Below are positions 46,088 through 57,513 of a DNA stretch of 64,000 nucleotides, piece after piece (the first letter of the stretch is position 1; every line of letters starts with the position of its first letter). Source of the DNA: Parascedosporium putredinis (taxonomy: Eukaryota > Ascomycota > Sordariomycetes > Microascales > Microascaceae); the NCBI GenBank assembly GCA_949357655.1, contig CASHTG010000009.1, forward strand, positions 992,001 through 1,056,000. The letters run 5' to 3'. The notes under the pieces were generated by a model that saw nothing but the letters and a program-made list of their open reading frames with translations, was not told where the DNA came from and searched no databases. The position numbers and the translations under genes were made by a program.

Positions 46088-48045
46088 TTATTCCGGAAGC
46101 GCCGCCTCGCACACCTCAATAGCCTCACCGGCCTCGATCTCGGCAATCATCTCGTCCGAGGCCTTTTGGCTAATCATGAAGGTGGGCGCGGAGGGGAAAA
46201 TGCCGGGGATGCGGGCAAAGGCGCTGGCATCCACGACGCGGAGGCCGGCGACGCCCCGCACGCGGAACTTGGAGTCGAGCACGGCCATCGGGTCGTCGTC
46301 GGCGCCAATCTTGTTGGAGCTGGTGGGGTGGTGGCCGAACGTTTGCTTGTGGATCCAGTCGATGTCGTCCTGGCCGCAGCTGCCGTTCTCGTCGGGCTCG
46401 CTGCTGCAGGGGGTTCCGTCGGGGTGATGCCGATGTCGAGGTAGATCTTGCGGATGCGGGCGACGGTGTCCGCCATGGCCTGGATGTCGGCGTCCGAGCC
46501 CTCGGCATAGTGGTTGAAGTTGATCTCGGGGGTGTCCTGGGGGTCCGCGGATCGGAGCTTGACCCAGCCCTTGTTGTTGACCGAGGAACCCTTGACCATG
46601 CTGACGCCGTAGGGGAGCGGGGCTCCTGGGGCTGGGCGACGGGGTTCATGGGCCAGAAGCCGCGGAAGAGGAAACCCGGACCGCCCATGAGGAACATGTC
46701 GCGCTCGTCGTAGGCGGGGAAGTTGGTCTTGAACATGGCCACACCCGTGGTGCCCGAGCCGGCGGACCCCGTGCCGATAATAGGCATCTCCTGGTTGTCC
46801 ATGAGGTGCTGGCCCACGCCGGGCAGGTCGACGACGACGGGGATGTCGAACTCCTCCAGGTGCTCCTTGGCGCCGATGCCGCTCAGCAGGAGGAGCTGCG
46901 GGGAGTTGAAGGCGCCGCCCGACACGATGACCTCCCTCTTCGCCTTGACCGTCTTCTTAGTCCCGGCGTCCCCGGCGACGCGGCGCGAGTCGCCCGCGTA
47001 CAGGGACTTGCCCTCGAGGTACTCGACGCCCACGGCGCGCGGCTTGTCGCCGCAGTCGCCGCTGGTGTCGAAGAGGACCTTGGTGGCCAGCGAGGTGAGC
47101 GATACCGTGATCGGGTCGCCCGCGTCCACCGCGGCCTTGACGTAGTCGCGCGAGCTATATCGCTGACCGTTGGCGTACTGGTGGTTCACCAGGCCGAAGA
47201 TGCTGGAGATTTGGTCCCGGTCGGCTACCATCTCGTTGGGGTCCCGGGTCAGGAGGTCCGTCATGTCCCAGTCGTCGACGCCAAACTCTTTGGCGTAGGC
47301 CTCCATCACCTTGTTGCCTTGCAGAGCACCGCCACGGGCCTGCGCCATGGCGCCCATGTTGGTCTGGAAGTAGCCGTCGAAGCCGTGGCCGGGGCTGCCG
47401 GCCTCGGCATAGTTGTTCTTTTCGATCTTGGCAAAGATCTTGTGCATGTTTTCGGCCCTAGAGGAAAGAAGCGAACGCACGTGCGAGGTTAGAATTTGTG
47501 GTGCAAATGGGAAATAGGACGTTTCTCCTTTCAACTCTCAACCCCAAACAGAAAGAACCAGAAAAACTCACTTCCAGGTCTCGTCGCCAGTGACATTGTA
47601 GTGGTGATCCCAATCGCTGTCGCTTGGCAGCCAGCACACCATGGCGTTCACCATGGACGAGCCTCCCAGAGTCGCGCCGCGGGGTAGTACACGCCCAGGA
47701 GCTCGGAGCCCTCGGGGGCACCGCTCTGTCCAACCCAGTACCTGCCCTCGGGGGTGAGCCAGGTCAAATGGCTGTAGATCTCGTTCCTAGGATCTCCTCC
47801 GGATAGTGCTTGACGTAAAAGTCCCAGTGAACGGTCGGGGTGTAGACGCCGAATCCCTGTCCGGGGCTCTCATCACCGGCTTCGATCAAGAAAACCGAGT
47901 ATCCGGCCTTGGCCAAGTTGGCGGCAAGCGGGCCACCGCCGGGACCGCTGCCGACGACGACGTAATCGTATTCATCGGCGGCCGTGGCTGCAGGGGCAGA
48001 AAGAGCCCCGCTGGCGAAAAGGAAGGCGAACGATAGCCACTTCAT
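46088..48045 (-). CDS. Secreted GMC-family flavin oxidoreductase
   Basis: FAD-dependent glucose-methanol-choline oxidoreductase of about 615 aa. Exons: 48045-47572 and 47457-46088 (GTGAGT donor, CTCTAG acceptor). A signal peptide (MKWLSFAFLFASGALSA) indicates secretion. The ADP-binding motif is YDYVVVGSGPGGGPLAANLA, followed by FLIEAGDE; GATLGGSSMVNAMVCW matches GMC signature 1, and VIVSGGAFNSPQLLLLSGIG matches signature 2. The C-terminus carries FGHHPTSSNKIGADDDPMAV with the catalytic His pair region and VVDASAFARIPG. Closest in style to fungal aryl-alcohol/choline-dehydrogenase-like enzymes; the substrate is not deducible. Four frame breaks (about 47789, 47681-47684, 46619-46622, 46409-46413) each fit one missing C, and the corrected exon sum is a multiple of three. 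Confidence 0.9.
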
Positions 48046-50626
48046 GGCGTAAATATAATGCTCAATATCTCTTTTGTTTTATTGAGGGCTGGTCGCACGC
48101 GCGGAAGGGGAGGGAAAAGGCCAACGACACCTACGGTAGTCGTTCAAAGAGAAATCTGTAGGCTTTTGCGAAGCAACAGAGAGATCCAAAGAACTGCTCA
48201 GGCCTCGGACCCGGACTTTCTAGAAGGTTTTTAAACTCGGGTGTTTGCCAAAGCCAAGCGACCTGTCAAGGCTCCGGTCCCTTGTCCCAAATTACATTTT
48301 AAGCATCAGACGACGCAAGAAAGAGGGTGAGAGAGAAAAAACATTCCGAGCTCCGCTCGTTACGCGCGTCCCCCTCTCCGGGACAGAGACAGGCAATAAA
48401 GTAAATCAGCCGTGAGAACCATACCAAGAAGCCGCAGAAGAGGCAATAGCAGTATCAGTGGCAGCAGCAATCTGACCATCTAATCTAGCAGGCACATGGT
48501 CGGTGGCCACTTCAACCGGGCTATAGGGGAGAACCAATCTCCATGTCAAGGGGGAGGGCAGAGAGGAGGACAAATAGCAACGCCCTCAGCCAGGCCCACC
48601 CTCGGGCAACCCGCATTCAGCGATGATCTCTCCGCAGGGTTTCTTTCCGGGTATATTCCCATTCCCGCCGTCATCCGCAGGGGAATTGGCGTTGATGAAC
48701 TCTATTTAGCGGGCCATTCGGCATTCGCGCGACGAGATTGGGGCCCGGCGGTTAAATGGCGGGTTCCATGAAATTGGCTGCATGAGGCCTCAGGGCTCCG
48801 GTTCAAACTTGAGGCCAATGGTTTGATTTCGGTCAAGTAATTGCGGGTAACATTGACTCAAAGTGTCATCGTGCGAGCACAGAGGGATTGATCGGATCTA
48901 TGCGGCCACCGTTTGTCTACATCCATGGATGTATGCATAGTGCTCGTCTCCGCACGGCGTCTGCCCGACCCGCTTTATCTCGGACAGGCCAAGACATTTT
49001 TATCCCCTCGTGGCAGCGAGGATCCGATTGATGGTGCGCTTGATCCCCGGGGTAGGAGGATGCATCGAGACGGGGCAAGAGATGGAGGGTCGACATCGGA
49101 ACGGCGGCTGGAGCGAAGTGCAGGGATGCGATACCTCAAAGGTTCACATAATCCGAACAGGACGCTTTGACCCACGGCGGAGCCCGGCCGTTACGAAGAC
49201 TTGAGATCCGCTCCGGTGCCGGGGCCCGGCTCAAATCCCCTCTCTCTCACAATGCCCGACGGAGAGCGTATGGTTGAGGGGGAGCAAAGATGGGTGGCTA
49301 CGGCTCGGTGATCCACATCGCGCGTTTGCTATTCTTCTAGCGATACATGTACTCGGATGAAGATTACGGAGTCTTGAATGAAGATTTGAGAACAAGATAG
49401 AATATATTCCATTCAATAAAATAGTACAAGAATAAAATAAGAAAGCTCACCTCCCACGAGAGGACGCAAGAACAGATCCCTCATTCTAATGCCCAGCGGA
49501 TGGGCGGACACACCAAAGCCACCACGATTGAGGACCGACCGGCTTTCTCCCAGCACTCTTGAAATCAATTCGTCGACTTTCCCGCCGATTCACAGAAGCC
49601 AGAGTGGATTTTTTTGGGGACAGCAGAAATGAAATATATTTCGTTCGACGTGGCCAGCCACAGTTGGTCGACAAAAGGGTCCTCGTCCCCGCGCTGGAAC
49701 CGCACATCGTTTGCCACAGAAGCAACGGAAGCAGTCGAGCGGTTCCACGATTGGCACACGGAAATCGTATGGAAGCCACGGCATCCCACGATGTTTACAA
49801 AACCCATCTTTTGCCATCCTTGATGCCAGGGCAAGGTAGTTTAGGCTGGCCGATCCTCGGTTGCCGTCTCGCGCTGTTGAAGAATTCCAAAGACGAGAGT
49901 GGTTGCTCGACTCGTTGGGCAGTGGCGGCAATGTATTGGCCGACAAAGGAGTGACCCAACGGTTCAATGGTCCCTCCTACGGCTCGAGTTCGCGGAGGAC
50001 ATCCCGCGGGCGCGAATGCTCCATTGTTCATTAGCGCGCTGCAGACATACCATGCCATCCCAAGCCGAAAGTCCAATAGTTTTTCCCACGGTGGCGACCA
50101 CCACAGCCCAAGGATCAATACTCGAAACGTGTGGGGGATATCAATTCTCCCCTTGGGATGGAGGGGAAGGGTGCCCAGGCAGAAGAGAGCAAAACGCTGT
50201 ATGACGCCTCCGCATCAACATGCAAGCAGACCCAACGACAAGACGTCTGAGCCAATCATTCCCTCGAGACGACCAGTTGCCTCATTTTCCGTGGGAGCCA
50301 TCATGTCATCCGTGATTCATCAAGGTGGTGCTTCTGAACTCCAATAAGCCCGACTCTTTATCTTTTCGACCTGGAATGCCATTGTCGTTGCGACGCAAGA
50401 AATAACTTGCACCCAGCCGCCCCCGTTCACACCGTGAGATCGGTCATCATCCTTCACGCTTACCCCCAGAACTGCACACGCCTCATTCCACTTTCGACAC
50501 CGACAAGCGTTTCCCTCAACCTCCCTTTATTTTCTTTTCTCTTTCCTTTCTTTTTTGCTCTTTCCCACTGCGTACTCACTGCCGATTCGACACTCGTCCC
50601 CCTTTCGCATTTCCCCGCACACAAAG
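48046..50626. other. 2.6-kb intergenic, divergent promoter region
   Basis: No defensible gene. Between 49486 and 50118 ORFs in four frames overlap one another without motifs. A CT-rich leader (about 50480-50625) precedes the next gene. A B-box-like element at 49228-49240 lacks a matching tRNA body. Confidence 0.5.
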
Positions 50627-52213
50627 ATGCCTGTTTTCGTCGCACAACGCTGGAGATGCTCCGCCCCAGGCTGCGACTCGTCCGATGGCGTCACGGCCGG
50701 CGGCCATTGCCAGAAACACGCCTGTAAACGGGCCAGCTGTCCATTACGCAGGGCCGAAGGAAGCGGATATTGCGCTCAGCACGCCTGCGATTTGATGGCC
50801 TGCTCGAAATCCCGGCTGGACACGAGCGCCTTTTGCAACTTGCACGCCTGCCAATATTCCGGGTGCACCGCGTGCAAACGTGGCCTCGAGTCCGATAATG
50901 GCAGTAAGTTTCTTCTTCTCTCTCGGCATTCAGGATATCAAGGCCCTTTGCCTAGTCGGCTGAGGTGGAGTATGTTAGACTTTTCCTAACCAAGGTTCAA
51001 CCTCTCGTTTTCCGTAGTTCTCGGAGACGCCTGCGAAGATCACACCTGCCAGGCCCAAGAGTGCCCGAGGTCTCGCCGACTCAAGAGGCCCTACTGCAGC
51101 GAGCACTCCTGCCAATGGTCCGGCCGCCTCCCCTGCAACCAAGCCGTCGAATCCGGCGCCGCGATAGCGTGCCGAGACCACGTCTGCCGGTTCGTCGGCG
51201 GGTGCACGAGCGTCCGCAAGATCAAGAGCAACAGCGAGGCCTGCGACGAACATACTTGCGCCGCGCCCCGGTGCTACCAGGCCGTCGAGGTGAGGGGCAA
51301 GTACTGCACCGAGCACACCTGCCTGTGGGATCCGTGCAGCAAGCGTACCGGCTACGAGGGCAGCCCGTACTGCGAGACGCACAAGTGCGAGAACGAGAGC
51401 TGCCCCGCGCCCGTGGCTTCCAAGATTGACTGGTTTTGCGAGCACCACAAGTGCCGGTACAGCGGCTCCGACTGCCACGGGGCTGGTCCAAATCGGTGCC
51501 CTTTGCAAGGAGCACACTTGCGCGCTGGAAGGGTGCGGCAGTCCGGTCCACAGAGGAGGATCGTACTGCGTCGGGCACGCCTGTAGTCAACGGCTCGACG
51601 ACAAGCACTGCGCCCTCGCCCGCAAACCCGGCAGCCAGTTTTGCCCCGAACATTGCTGCAACAAGTGCAACGAGCCGAGGGACTCGCCCCAGAGCAAGAG
51701 GTGCAGCCGGCACAGGTTACAGGACGATATGCATTTCGTCTACTCCCCGAGACGCCCGAAAAGGACGGCCCGGAATCGAAGCCGAGATATGGAGCGGTCC
51801 GAGAAGGCGTCAGACTGGACAAGGAGACCAAGCAACGCGGCTCAAAACACCGACATTCGAGCCCGCAAAAGGATGCCCGGGGCCTCGACGGCGCGGTGCC
51901 GGCAACCAAATCCAAGTCTAAATCAGCCCATTCGCCGGATAACGCAGAGCTGGGGCTCACGGCTCTCCCTTTGAAAAACTTAGCCCTCGCAGCGCCGCCA
52001 GGAGGACAACGAGCGTTGGGGTTGATCCCTGCTGCCTTCCGCAAAGACCCTAACAATGCACGCGCGTATGGCTACGGCTATCGCGACGCGTGTCTTCACA
52101 TGGCCGGACTCATGTCCAATGAAATATCCATGATACGGCCTCTCTCACCGTCCCGACATCTTGCCGATATTGAAGGGCCGAGGTTTACGAATCTTGACGA
52201 GACGAGAGACTAA
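50627..52213 (+). CDS. Tandem Cys/His-repeat protein (putative zinc knuckles)
   Basis: About 491 aa. Exons: 50627-50903 and 51018-52213 (GTAAGT donor, CTAAC branch, CGTAG acceptor). From residue ~10 to ~370 the protein is a string of about 14 units of 20-27 residues. Each has the form x4-C-x(8-13)-(Y/F/A)-C-x2-H-x-C, for example CPLRRAEGSGYCAQHAC, CPRSRRLKRPYCSEHSC, CYQAVEVRGKYCTEHTC and CGSPVHRGGSYCVGHAC. The invariant three Cys and one His suggest one zinc per unit or interlocked zinc sites. The C-terminal 120 residues are basic and low complexity (SKHRHSSPQKD), then AYGYGYRDACLHMAGLM. No signal peptide. Frame breaks near 51480 (two G) and 51745 (one C) fit run contraction. I do not recognise a named family; the role is unknown, with nucleic-acid or protein binding possible. 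Confidence 0.78.
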
Positions 52214-52645
52214 GGGGAAACAACATTCATTACATGCCATTCATTCTTTTTACCTTATTATTTCATTTGTTTTTCTTTTGGATTTTCACGGTTGGAGAGT
52301 TTCAAGTCCTTTTGGGTCATCATCTATGGTTGTAAATTACTTCTTGTATTGTATTTTGTCTAGAACGGCGCTCGGCCCATGGCTATAGTCATGGGTTGTT
52401 GAGATGCCAGGTGGACTGTCCCAACGGATTTCTATTGGAAGCGAGAGTCTTGGTTTAGGGAGGACTCGACGTCAAGTTCTGTCTATTGTTTTTCAACGAG
52501 CCCATGTATCATGCTATCTATTTATGTTTGCCCCTAGCTGCCTTCGCCTTTCCGCCCACTTTTGCTTCCCGTACAATCGAGTGGCAAGGCACCACCGCGT
52601 GAATATGCGTTAAAGAACTAAAAGAAATCGTGAACTTGAACCCTA
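52214..52645. other. Convergent 3' region
   Basis: AT-rich spacer between converging genes. It holds both 3' ends; nothing else is seen. Confidence 0.5.
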
Positions 52646-53399
52646 CTATAGCCCTAGTCTTTGTTCGGCGATCTTGACAATCTCCGACCACTCCATCATA
52701 GCCCCCGAGCCCACATCTCCGCAAGCCAGCGCCTTTTCAACCGGCCTCAGGACCTCGAACCAGCCCGTTCGTGCCACGATCTCACCGCCATCTTCACCCG
52801 CTTGCGCCTCAGACGCCCCGCCTTCCTTCACCCCCATTCCTGCTCCAGGACGCGGATATGCTTGGCCGTGACGGGTGCATCCACATCGCCGTGTTCATCG
52901 CCGGCGCGACTAGGATCCTCGAGTTCTTGCCGTCAATCAGCCCCGTCGTGTCCCACGCCCGGATGACGCTCGTCAGCAGGTTATCCGACATGCCGTTGAC
53001 GACCTTGGCCAGGGTATTGGCGCTCAGCGGGGACACGACGAGGATATCCGCCCACCGTCGCAGCGCGATGTGCAGGATCTTGGCGCCCCGGACCCAGGGC
53101 TCGGCCCACTCGTCCTCGTCCTCGTGGACGCCCTCGACATTCGGCAGCGACGAGAGCGACGAGAGCGCCGGCTGCTCGCTCGACTGCCCCGCCAGAAACT
53201 CGGACGCCGACTTGGTGAGGATGACGCGGATGGACACGTTGGGGTACTTGGCAAACGACGAGATGATCAGAGGCAGCTTGATCGTTGCGACTGATCCGCT
53301 CGCAGCGACGAGCAAATGTTTCTTGCCGTCGCTGAGCGACGCTTCGACAGCAGCTGCACTCGATCTATCGCGTGACGCGTTGCCCAGAGTACTCGTCAT
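52646..53399 (-). CDS. Phosphopantothenoylcysteine decarboxylase-like flavoprotein
   Basis: HFCD-family FMN protein, about 251 aa. In coenzyme A synthesis PPCDC decarboxylates 4'-phosphopantothenoylcysteine; yeast relatives (Hal3/Cab3/Vhs3) form a composite enzyme and also regulate a phosphatase. Motifs: HLLVAASGSVATIKLP for flavin binding, the active-site His in AKILHIALRRWADILVVSPL, SANTLAKVVNGMSDNLLTSV and the PxMNxxMW motif in VAPAMNTAMWMHP. The C-terminal EVLRPVEKALACGDVGSGAM matches the substrate-recognition clamp region. Two missing bases (near 52873-52875 and in the C5 run 52831-52835) restore the frame. The long acidic tails of yeast Hal3 are absent, so a plain decarboxylase is favoured. 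Divergent from the thioesterase gene. Confidence 0.9.
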
Positions 53400-54018
53400 C
53401 TTTGCTCCTTGCTTTTCTTGTTTTTGGGCAGGAGTGAGAGTGGAGAGTTGGCGATGGCCTGCCGATGTTCTAGAACCTCCTCCTGATGTGAGTTTGCTGA
53501 CAATTATTGCACTGTGTTAATAATGCCAGAATGACACATCCACAACCCACGCCACATGCGTGTGGCTTGACTCTCTCAAGTGGCTCTGCTTATTATCCCC
53601 GGCAAGAAACCGAGGTGTGGCGTGCCGACCAATGAAACCACAGCCCAAGCCTGCGACAATTCAATTCGATGCCGAAGCTCAGCTCCCACTTGGCTTGGGC
53701 GGCTTTCAACGTCGCCTTTGACCCCTAATCTCCGTCTCCACGCCAGAGTCTTCCCCAAGAGACTACTCCCGCAAATCACGAATCCAACATCCAAAGGGCG
53801 CTGCTATCATTGAACCCTCAAGCAGTCGTGTCAGCACGCGAACAACAATCGCGCCTTCCTTGGGGAAACTCCAGTACCTCGGTTCACGGGGCAACCTCAT
53901 CGCGACCGCTCACCCAAACGGCAGGCGCTGAGTGTGACGTAGTGAGTCCACGGCTGTAAAGGGGATTCCACCTTATTCACTCGGGACAGACGAAACAGCT
54001 GTGAACGATTTGAAGAAA
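53400..54018. promoter_or_regulatory. Divergent promoter region, PPCDC-like / thioesterase
   Basis: A 619-bp interval between divergent start codons; it must hold both promoters. No specific factor site is claimed. Confidence 0.4.
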
Positions 54019-54609
54019 ATGGCAAAGGGGCGTGCCGAAGACCCTGCAAAAATGAAGCCCGAGTCTCGGAATGATCTCGAGCACTTTCGCGCCGATCCCT
54101 GGTGCGCGAGCCAGCTCTCCGCTCCCAACATCGTCGTCGCCACACCGGACGGGCGAATCGCGAAGCCCGGCGACGGGGATGCCTTGTTCGCCCGCACGCT
54201 CAACGGCCCCGACACGATCGCGGCCTACCTAACCTTCTACAAGGAGCCTCACCGGAAAGGGACCCTCATTCCCCAGATCAGCTCCTTCCTCACGCTGCGG
54301 CCAGGCCTGAACGGATGGCCCGGCGTCTGCCACGGAGGCATCGTGGTGACCATTCTCGACGAGGTCAGCGGCCAGCTCATCGAGGTCAACAAGCGGAACG
54401 GTGCCATTCCGTACCCCATGCTCATGACCGCCTACCTCAACACCAATTTTATCAAACCCGTCCCCGTGCCCTCCACCATTCTCGTCAGGGCCAAGGTCAC
54501 GAACCTAGAGGGGAGGAAATGCTACGTTGAGACGGTCGTCGAGAACCAGCAGGGCCATGTCCTCGCTTCTGCGGAGGGCTTGTTCGTTGCCGTTAAAGGA
54601 AAGTTATAG
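54019..54609 (+). CDS. Hotdog-fold thioesterase (PaaI/THEM4-like)
   Basis: Single exon, 196 aa, frame intact. Acyl-CoA thioesterase superfamily: the hotdog signature W-P-G-V-C-H-G-G-I-V-V-T-I-L-D-E (HGG motif at the helix start) is followed by YLNTNFIKPVPVPSTILVRA and KCYVETVVENQQGHVLASAEG, the standard beta-strand succession. The N-terminal 70 residues (PESRNDLEHFRADPW) are the fungal THEM4-like extension. The ATG at 54019 is used; the frame opens slightly upstream without another ATG. There is no targeting signal that I trust. The substrate is unknown, probably a medium- or long-chain acyl-CoA. Confidence 0.88.
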   Translation: MAKGRAEDPAKMKPESRNDLEHFRADPWCASQLSAPNIVVATPDGRIAKPGDGDALFARTLNGPDTIAAYLTFYKEPHRKGTLIPQISSFLTLRPGLNGWPGVCHGGIVVTILDEVSGQLIEVNKRNGAIPYPMLMTAYLNTNFIKPVPVPSTILVRAKVTNLEGRKCYVETVVENQQGHVLASAEGLFVAVKGKL

Positions 54610-56555
54610 ATGAAGGCTTCAGGTGTAATGTATAGGATACAGAGTCATTGTTTCGGCGGAACCTTTGTAGTTTTGAGATGAGGTTTTTGTGAGGCAACAC
54701 CATCCGACAAAAATAGACCTAGATGGTAATAGAAGATGATATACCTCGGTATCAAAACGCAACTCTCGAAATAAAAGGGACGATCCAAGGCAGAACACCA
54801 CGTTTCCAGGACTATGGCTGGTTAGAAGTAACGTCGTATAGATGGGTCTCTTACCGACAGGTTATTGCTGGGCCGAAACACCGGAAACCAATCTTCAATT
54901 TCGATGGTCGATACAATATCGGCATTTCACCCAATTCCATGTCATTACCTTGGATTCCCATTGTTTACAGATGTGAAGAGGTAATTCGACCCCGGATTTG
55001 CATTACGTAGTCAACGCCCCGTTGCTGACGTCCTACTTAACCTCCGCCTCTCGGCGGTAAGCGTCCCCATAAGCGAGCGCTTCATTTGGCCAGATGGAGA
55101 TGATGAGCGGCATTTGGGACCTAGCCAAGCCGCCAAAAAGTCCCGCCCGTTCCTCGTGTTCCGAGAGCCTTGGGAGCCGAGAGCCATTTAAAAAATAATG
55201 CGTCATCGGGCAGTGTTGAGTAAATGGCTAAGCAGCATCTTCCACCTTTGATTTCGTCAAGAGGGCGCTGGGCGACCTCGAATTGCCGCCGATCACACCT
55301 CAATGTATGCTTTGTTCTGTCTGCCTTCTGGGCGAGAATTCGTTGGGTGCCAAAAGAATACGAGCCGGGAAGGTCTTGGGATCAGGTTCGTTGGCAGGTC
55401 ATGCTAAAACATTTCCCAGATCGGGAAGCGATCGCCATCGGGGATCGGCGTCTTTTTCTCGTATCAGATCGTAGCGACCTACACGTCATGGACTTTTTCT
55501 TTTTTGTTTCCTCTTCCCCTTTCATTCCTACGCGGCAAACCGAGAATATGAAAAACAGATGCCACACTACGCTAGACGCGGGAATGCGCCTTGCCACAGC
55601 TACATTCGCAGCACTTGGGTGGGAGTGTAGTCTTCGTGGCGCAAGGCTACACTAAGCGTAGGGCAAGACGCCTAATTGGTGATTTTTCGTTCCCCAGACT
55701 CGGCTTTCCACTCCCGTCCCCCGATTACTGTTCCGAAGATGGCTACCGTGTGGAGTGCCTGGGGCTTCCTCCGGCTCTCTCTCCCCCAGCCTTGGGAAAC
55801 GATTGACGTCGACGACCCACCTGGACCCGATGATCTCATTCCCACTGACCGAGGGGAGGTTCGGCGATCGCGACCTCACGGCTTATTTTTAGAACTCTCC
55901 AAGAACGATAGGGGGTTCGTATTTAGCATCGCCTTACAGCGTTTCTTACTCGTGCTCGCCCTCTCGCGGCCAACGTCGGGAAAGTTGGGTCTCCCCTGCG
56001 TTTGACAGAAATGACTCTGGGCTGGCGGGGAGAGATTCGCCGAACGGACCGTGCCTGGTAGAAGACTCGTGTTTGGAATCCTATGATGGCTATGCCTGTC
56101 TCGCGCGCACATGGAATGCGAGTGGCGGGATACAGGGTTTTGGTTCAGATCCGAGTCAGGAGGCCGTGTATTCTAGCAGGTTACCGAGAACGAAAAAAGG
56201 AAATACAAGGGATGATGCCTGGGCTGGAATGGGATCCACGACGAGGTAATCAAGTCTACAACGCGGACAAAATGTTTGCCGAACAATGAGGATGGACGTC
56301 ACAACGTTGCCTCTCCTTAAAAAGAAAAAAATAAGTAGGTAGGAAAGAACAACTCTTTGGTATATAAAGACGTCTTGATGCCCCTCAAGTTCCTGTCTTT
56401 GATCCATCACATCATCCATCCCTTCCAACCATCCTCAAGACAAGCAATCTTCCCTCTATCACGAACGACATAATACTTGTTCCTCCACTATTCGGACGAG
56501 CACTCATACACATACTTCAGTCCTCTTAACGGAAACCACGTTCAAACCCCCGAAA
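54610..56555. other. 1.9-kb intergenic region
   Basis: No recognised gene; ORFs (54723-55010, 55224-55655, 55676-56005) lack motifs and overlap antisense ORFs. The distal 200 bp is the promoter of the BYS1 gene. Confidence 0.5.
56361..56369 (+). promoter_or_regulatory. TATA box of the BYS1 gene
   Basis: TATATAAAG sits 187 bp upstream of the ATG at 56556. It is followed by a pyrimidine-rich start region (about 56390-56460), the common layout of inducible fungal secreted-protein promoters. Inferred from sequence only. Confidence 0.55.
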
Positions 56556-57023
56556 ATGCGTTTCTTCACCACCCTTGCCGCCGTCGTCTCCTCCGCCACT
56601 GCCGTCGCCGCAGTCGGCTCAGCTCACGTCGTCAACCAGTGCGACGAAGACGTATCAGTTTGGTCCGTTGGCGGCGAGGTCGCCGGTCCCTGGCGCCTCA
56701 AGGCCAACGGCGGCTCCTACAGCGAAGAGTTCTCGCGCGACGCGGTAACCGGCGGGCGTTCCCTCAAGGTCACCATCCCCGAGGACGGCCTCTGGACCGG
56801 CGCTCCCCAGACCAACTTCGCCTACAACCTCGACGGCTCCCAGGTCTGGTACGACCTCAGCGACGTCTTCGGAGACGCTTTCGAGGGCCACAAGCTGACC
56901 GTCTCGAGCGATAACGGCGGCTGCGCACCCATAGTTTGGGAGGACGGAACCCCTCCTGCCGGTAGCCAGGTCAAGGTTTGCACTAGCGACGACGACCTTG
57001 TTTTCACACTCTGCGCCGCCTAA
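56556..57023 (+). CDS. BYS1-domain small secreted protein
   Basis: Single exon, 155 aa, intact. A signal peptide (MRFFTTLAAVVSSATAVAA) precedes a thaumatin-like BYS1 domain: HVVNQCDEDVSVWSVGG, GGSYSEEFSRD, GRSLKVTIPEDGLW and QTNFAYNLDGSQVWYDLSDV, then GGCAPIVWEDGTPPAGSQVK and a terminal Cys. Four or so cysteines (in NQC, GGC, KVC and TLC) would make disulfides. The family is named after the Blastomyces yeast-phase-specific protein and is common among fungal secreted proteins with unknown biochemical role. Promoter with a TATA box, consistent with regulated expression. Confidence 0.9.
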   Translation: MRFFTTLAAVVSSATAVAAVGSAHVVNQCDEDVSVWSVGGEVAGPWRLKANGGSYSEEFSRDAVTGGRSLKVTIPEDGLWTGAPQTNFAYNLDGSQVWYDLSDVFGDAFEGHKLTVSSDNGGCAPIVWEDGTPPAGSQVKVCTSDDDLVFTLCAA

Positions 57024-57381
57024 TCGGAAAGGATATCGAAACCGATACTAAGAGAGAGGGGACGGGACGTTTTGGCTGCAAGCCTAGCGTGGTGTCGTAC
57101 ACATAGATCCCGGTGCAAGGGGTGCTCGGACCGGTGCAGCTGCGGATTATTATGCATCAATTGATAATATTAGTTTTTAAGCAACAACATAAATGATAAT
57201 ACAAGGACGTCCTTAATTTGCCTAACCGCGCCGATGCCCTTGGCCATCAGACAATAATTTCCCGTGCCGTGTTGTGTCTATGAAACAAAATCTATGAGGT
57301 CAAGGCCTTGACTAGCTTTCCCATCCTGATGACTTGAGGTGAAAGAGGATGAGGGACGGCGAGCTCCTCGAACGACTTCGC
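57024..57381. other. Convergent 3' region
   Basis: BYS1 3' end and AT-rich spacer; nothing else seen. Confidence 0.45.
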
Positions 57382-57513
57382 TCAGACCTTCCAGGCATCG
57401 TCGCCCAGCTGTGGCATGTGAATCTCAGGAGTCAAGAAGGTGGTCCGAAAATAGCCGCTGAAGGTGTCCGTGCTGGACTCCTCCGCAATCATCTTTGCGA
57501 CTTGCGCTCTCTC
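57382..57513 (-). pseudogene. Orphan terminal exon / gene fragment
   Basis: On the minus strand a clean 43-codon stretch runs from an acceptor-like CTTTAG (57514-57519) to a TGA. It reads ERAQVAKMIAEESSTDTFSG, then YFRTTFLTPEIHMPQLGDDA and WKV. Codon use and amphipathic composition look coding, unlike surrounding DNA. Upstream on the same strand another acceptor (TTCACAG at about 57565) and a short open stretch (EFVTFCVTRALGE) could precede it if two bases are missing at the GAGAG junction. I could not trace further exons, so it may be the end of a decayed gene. I do not recognise the family. Confidence 0.4.

Noticed and set aside
49201..49250. B-box-like GGCTCAAATCCCC
   Set aside because: The upstream sequence does not fold into D and anticodon arms with matching acceptor stem.
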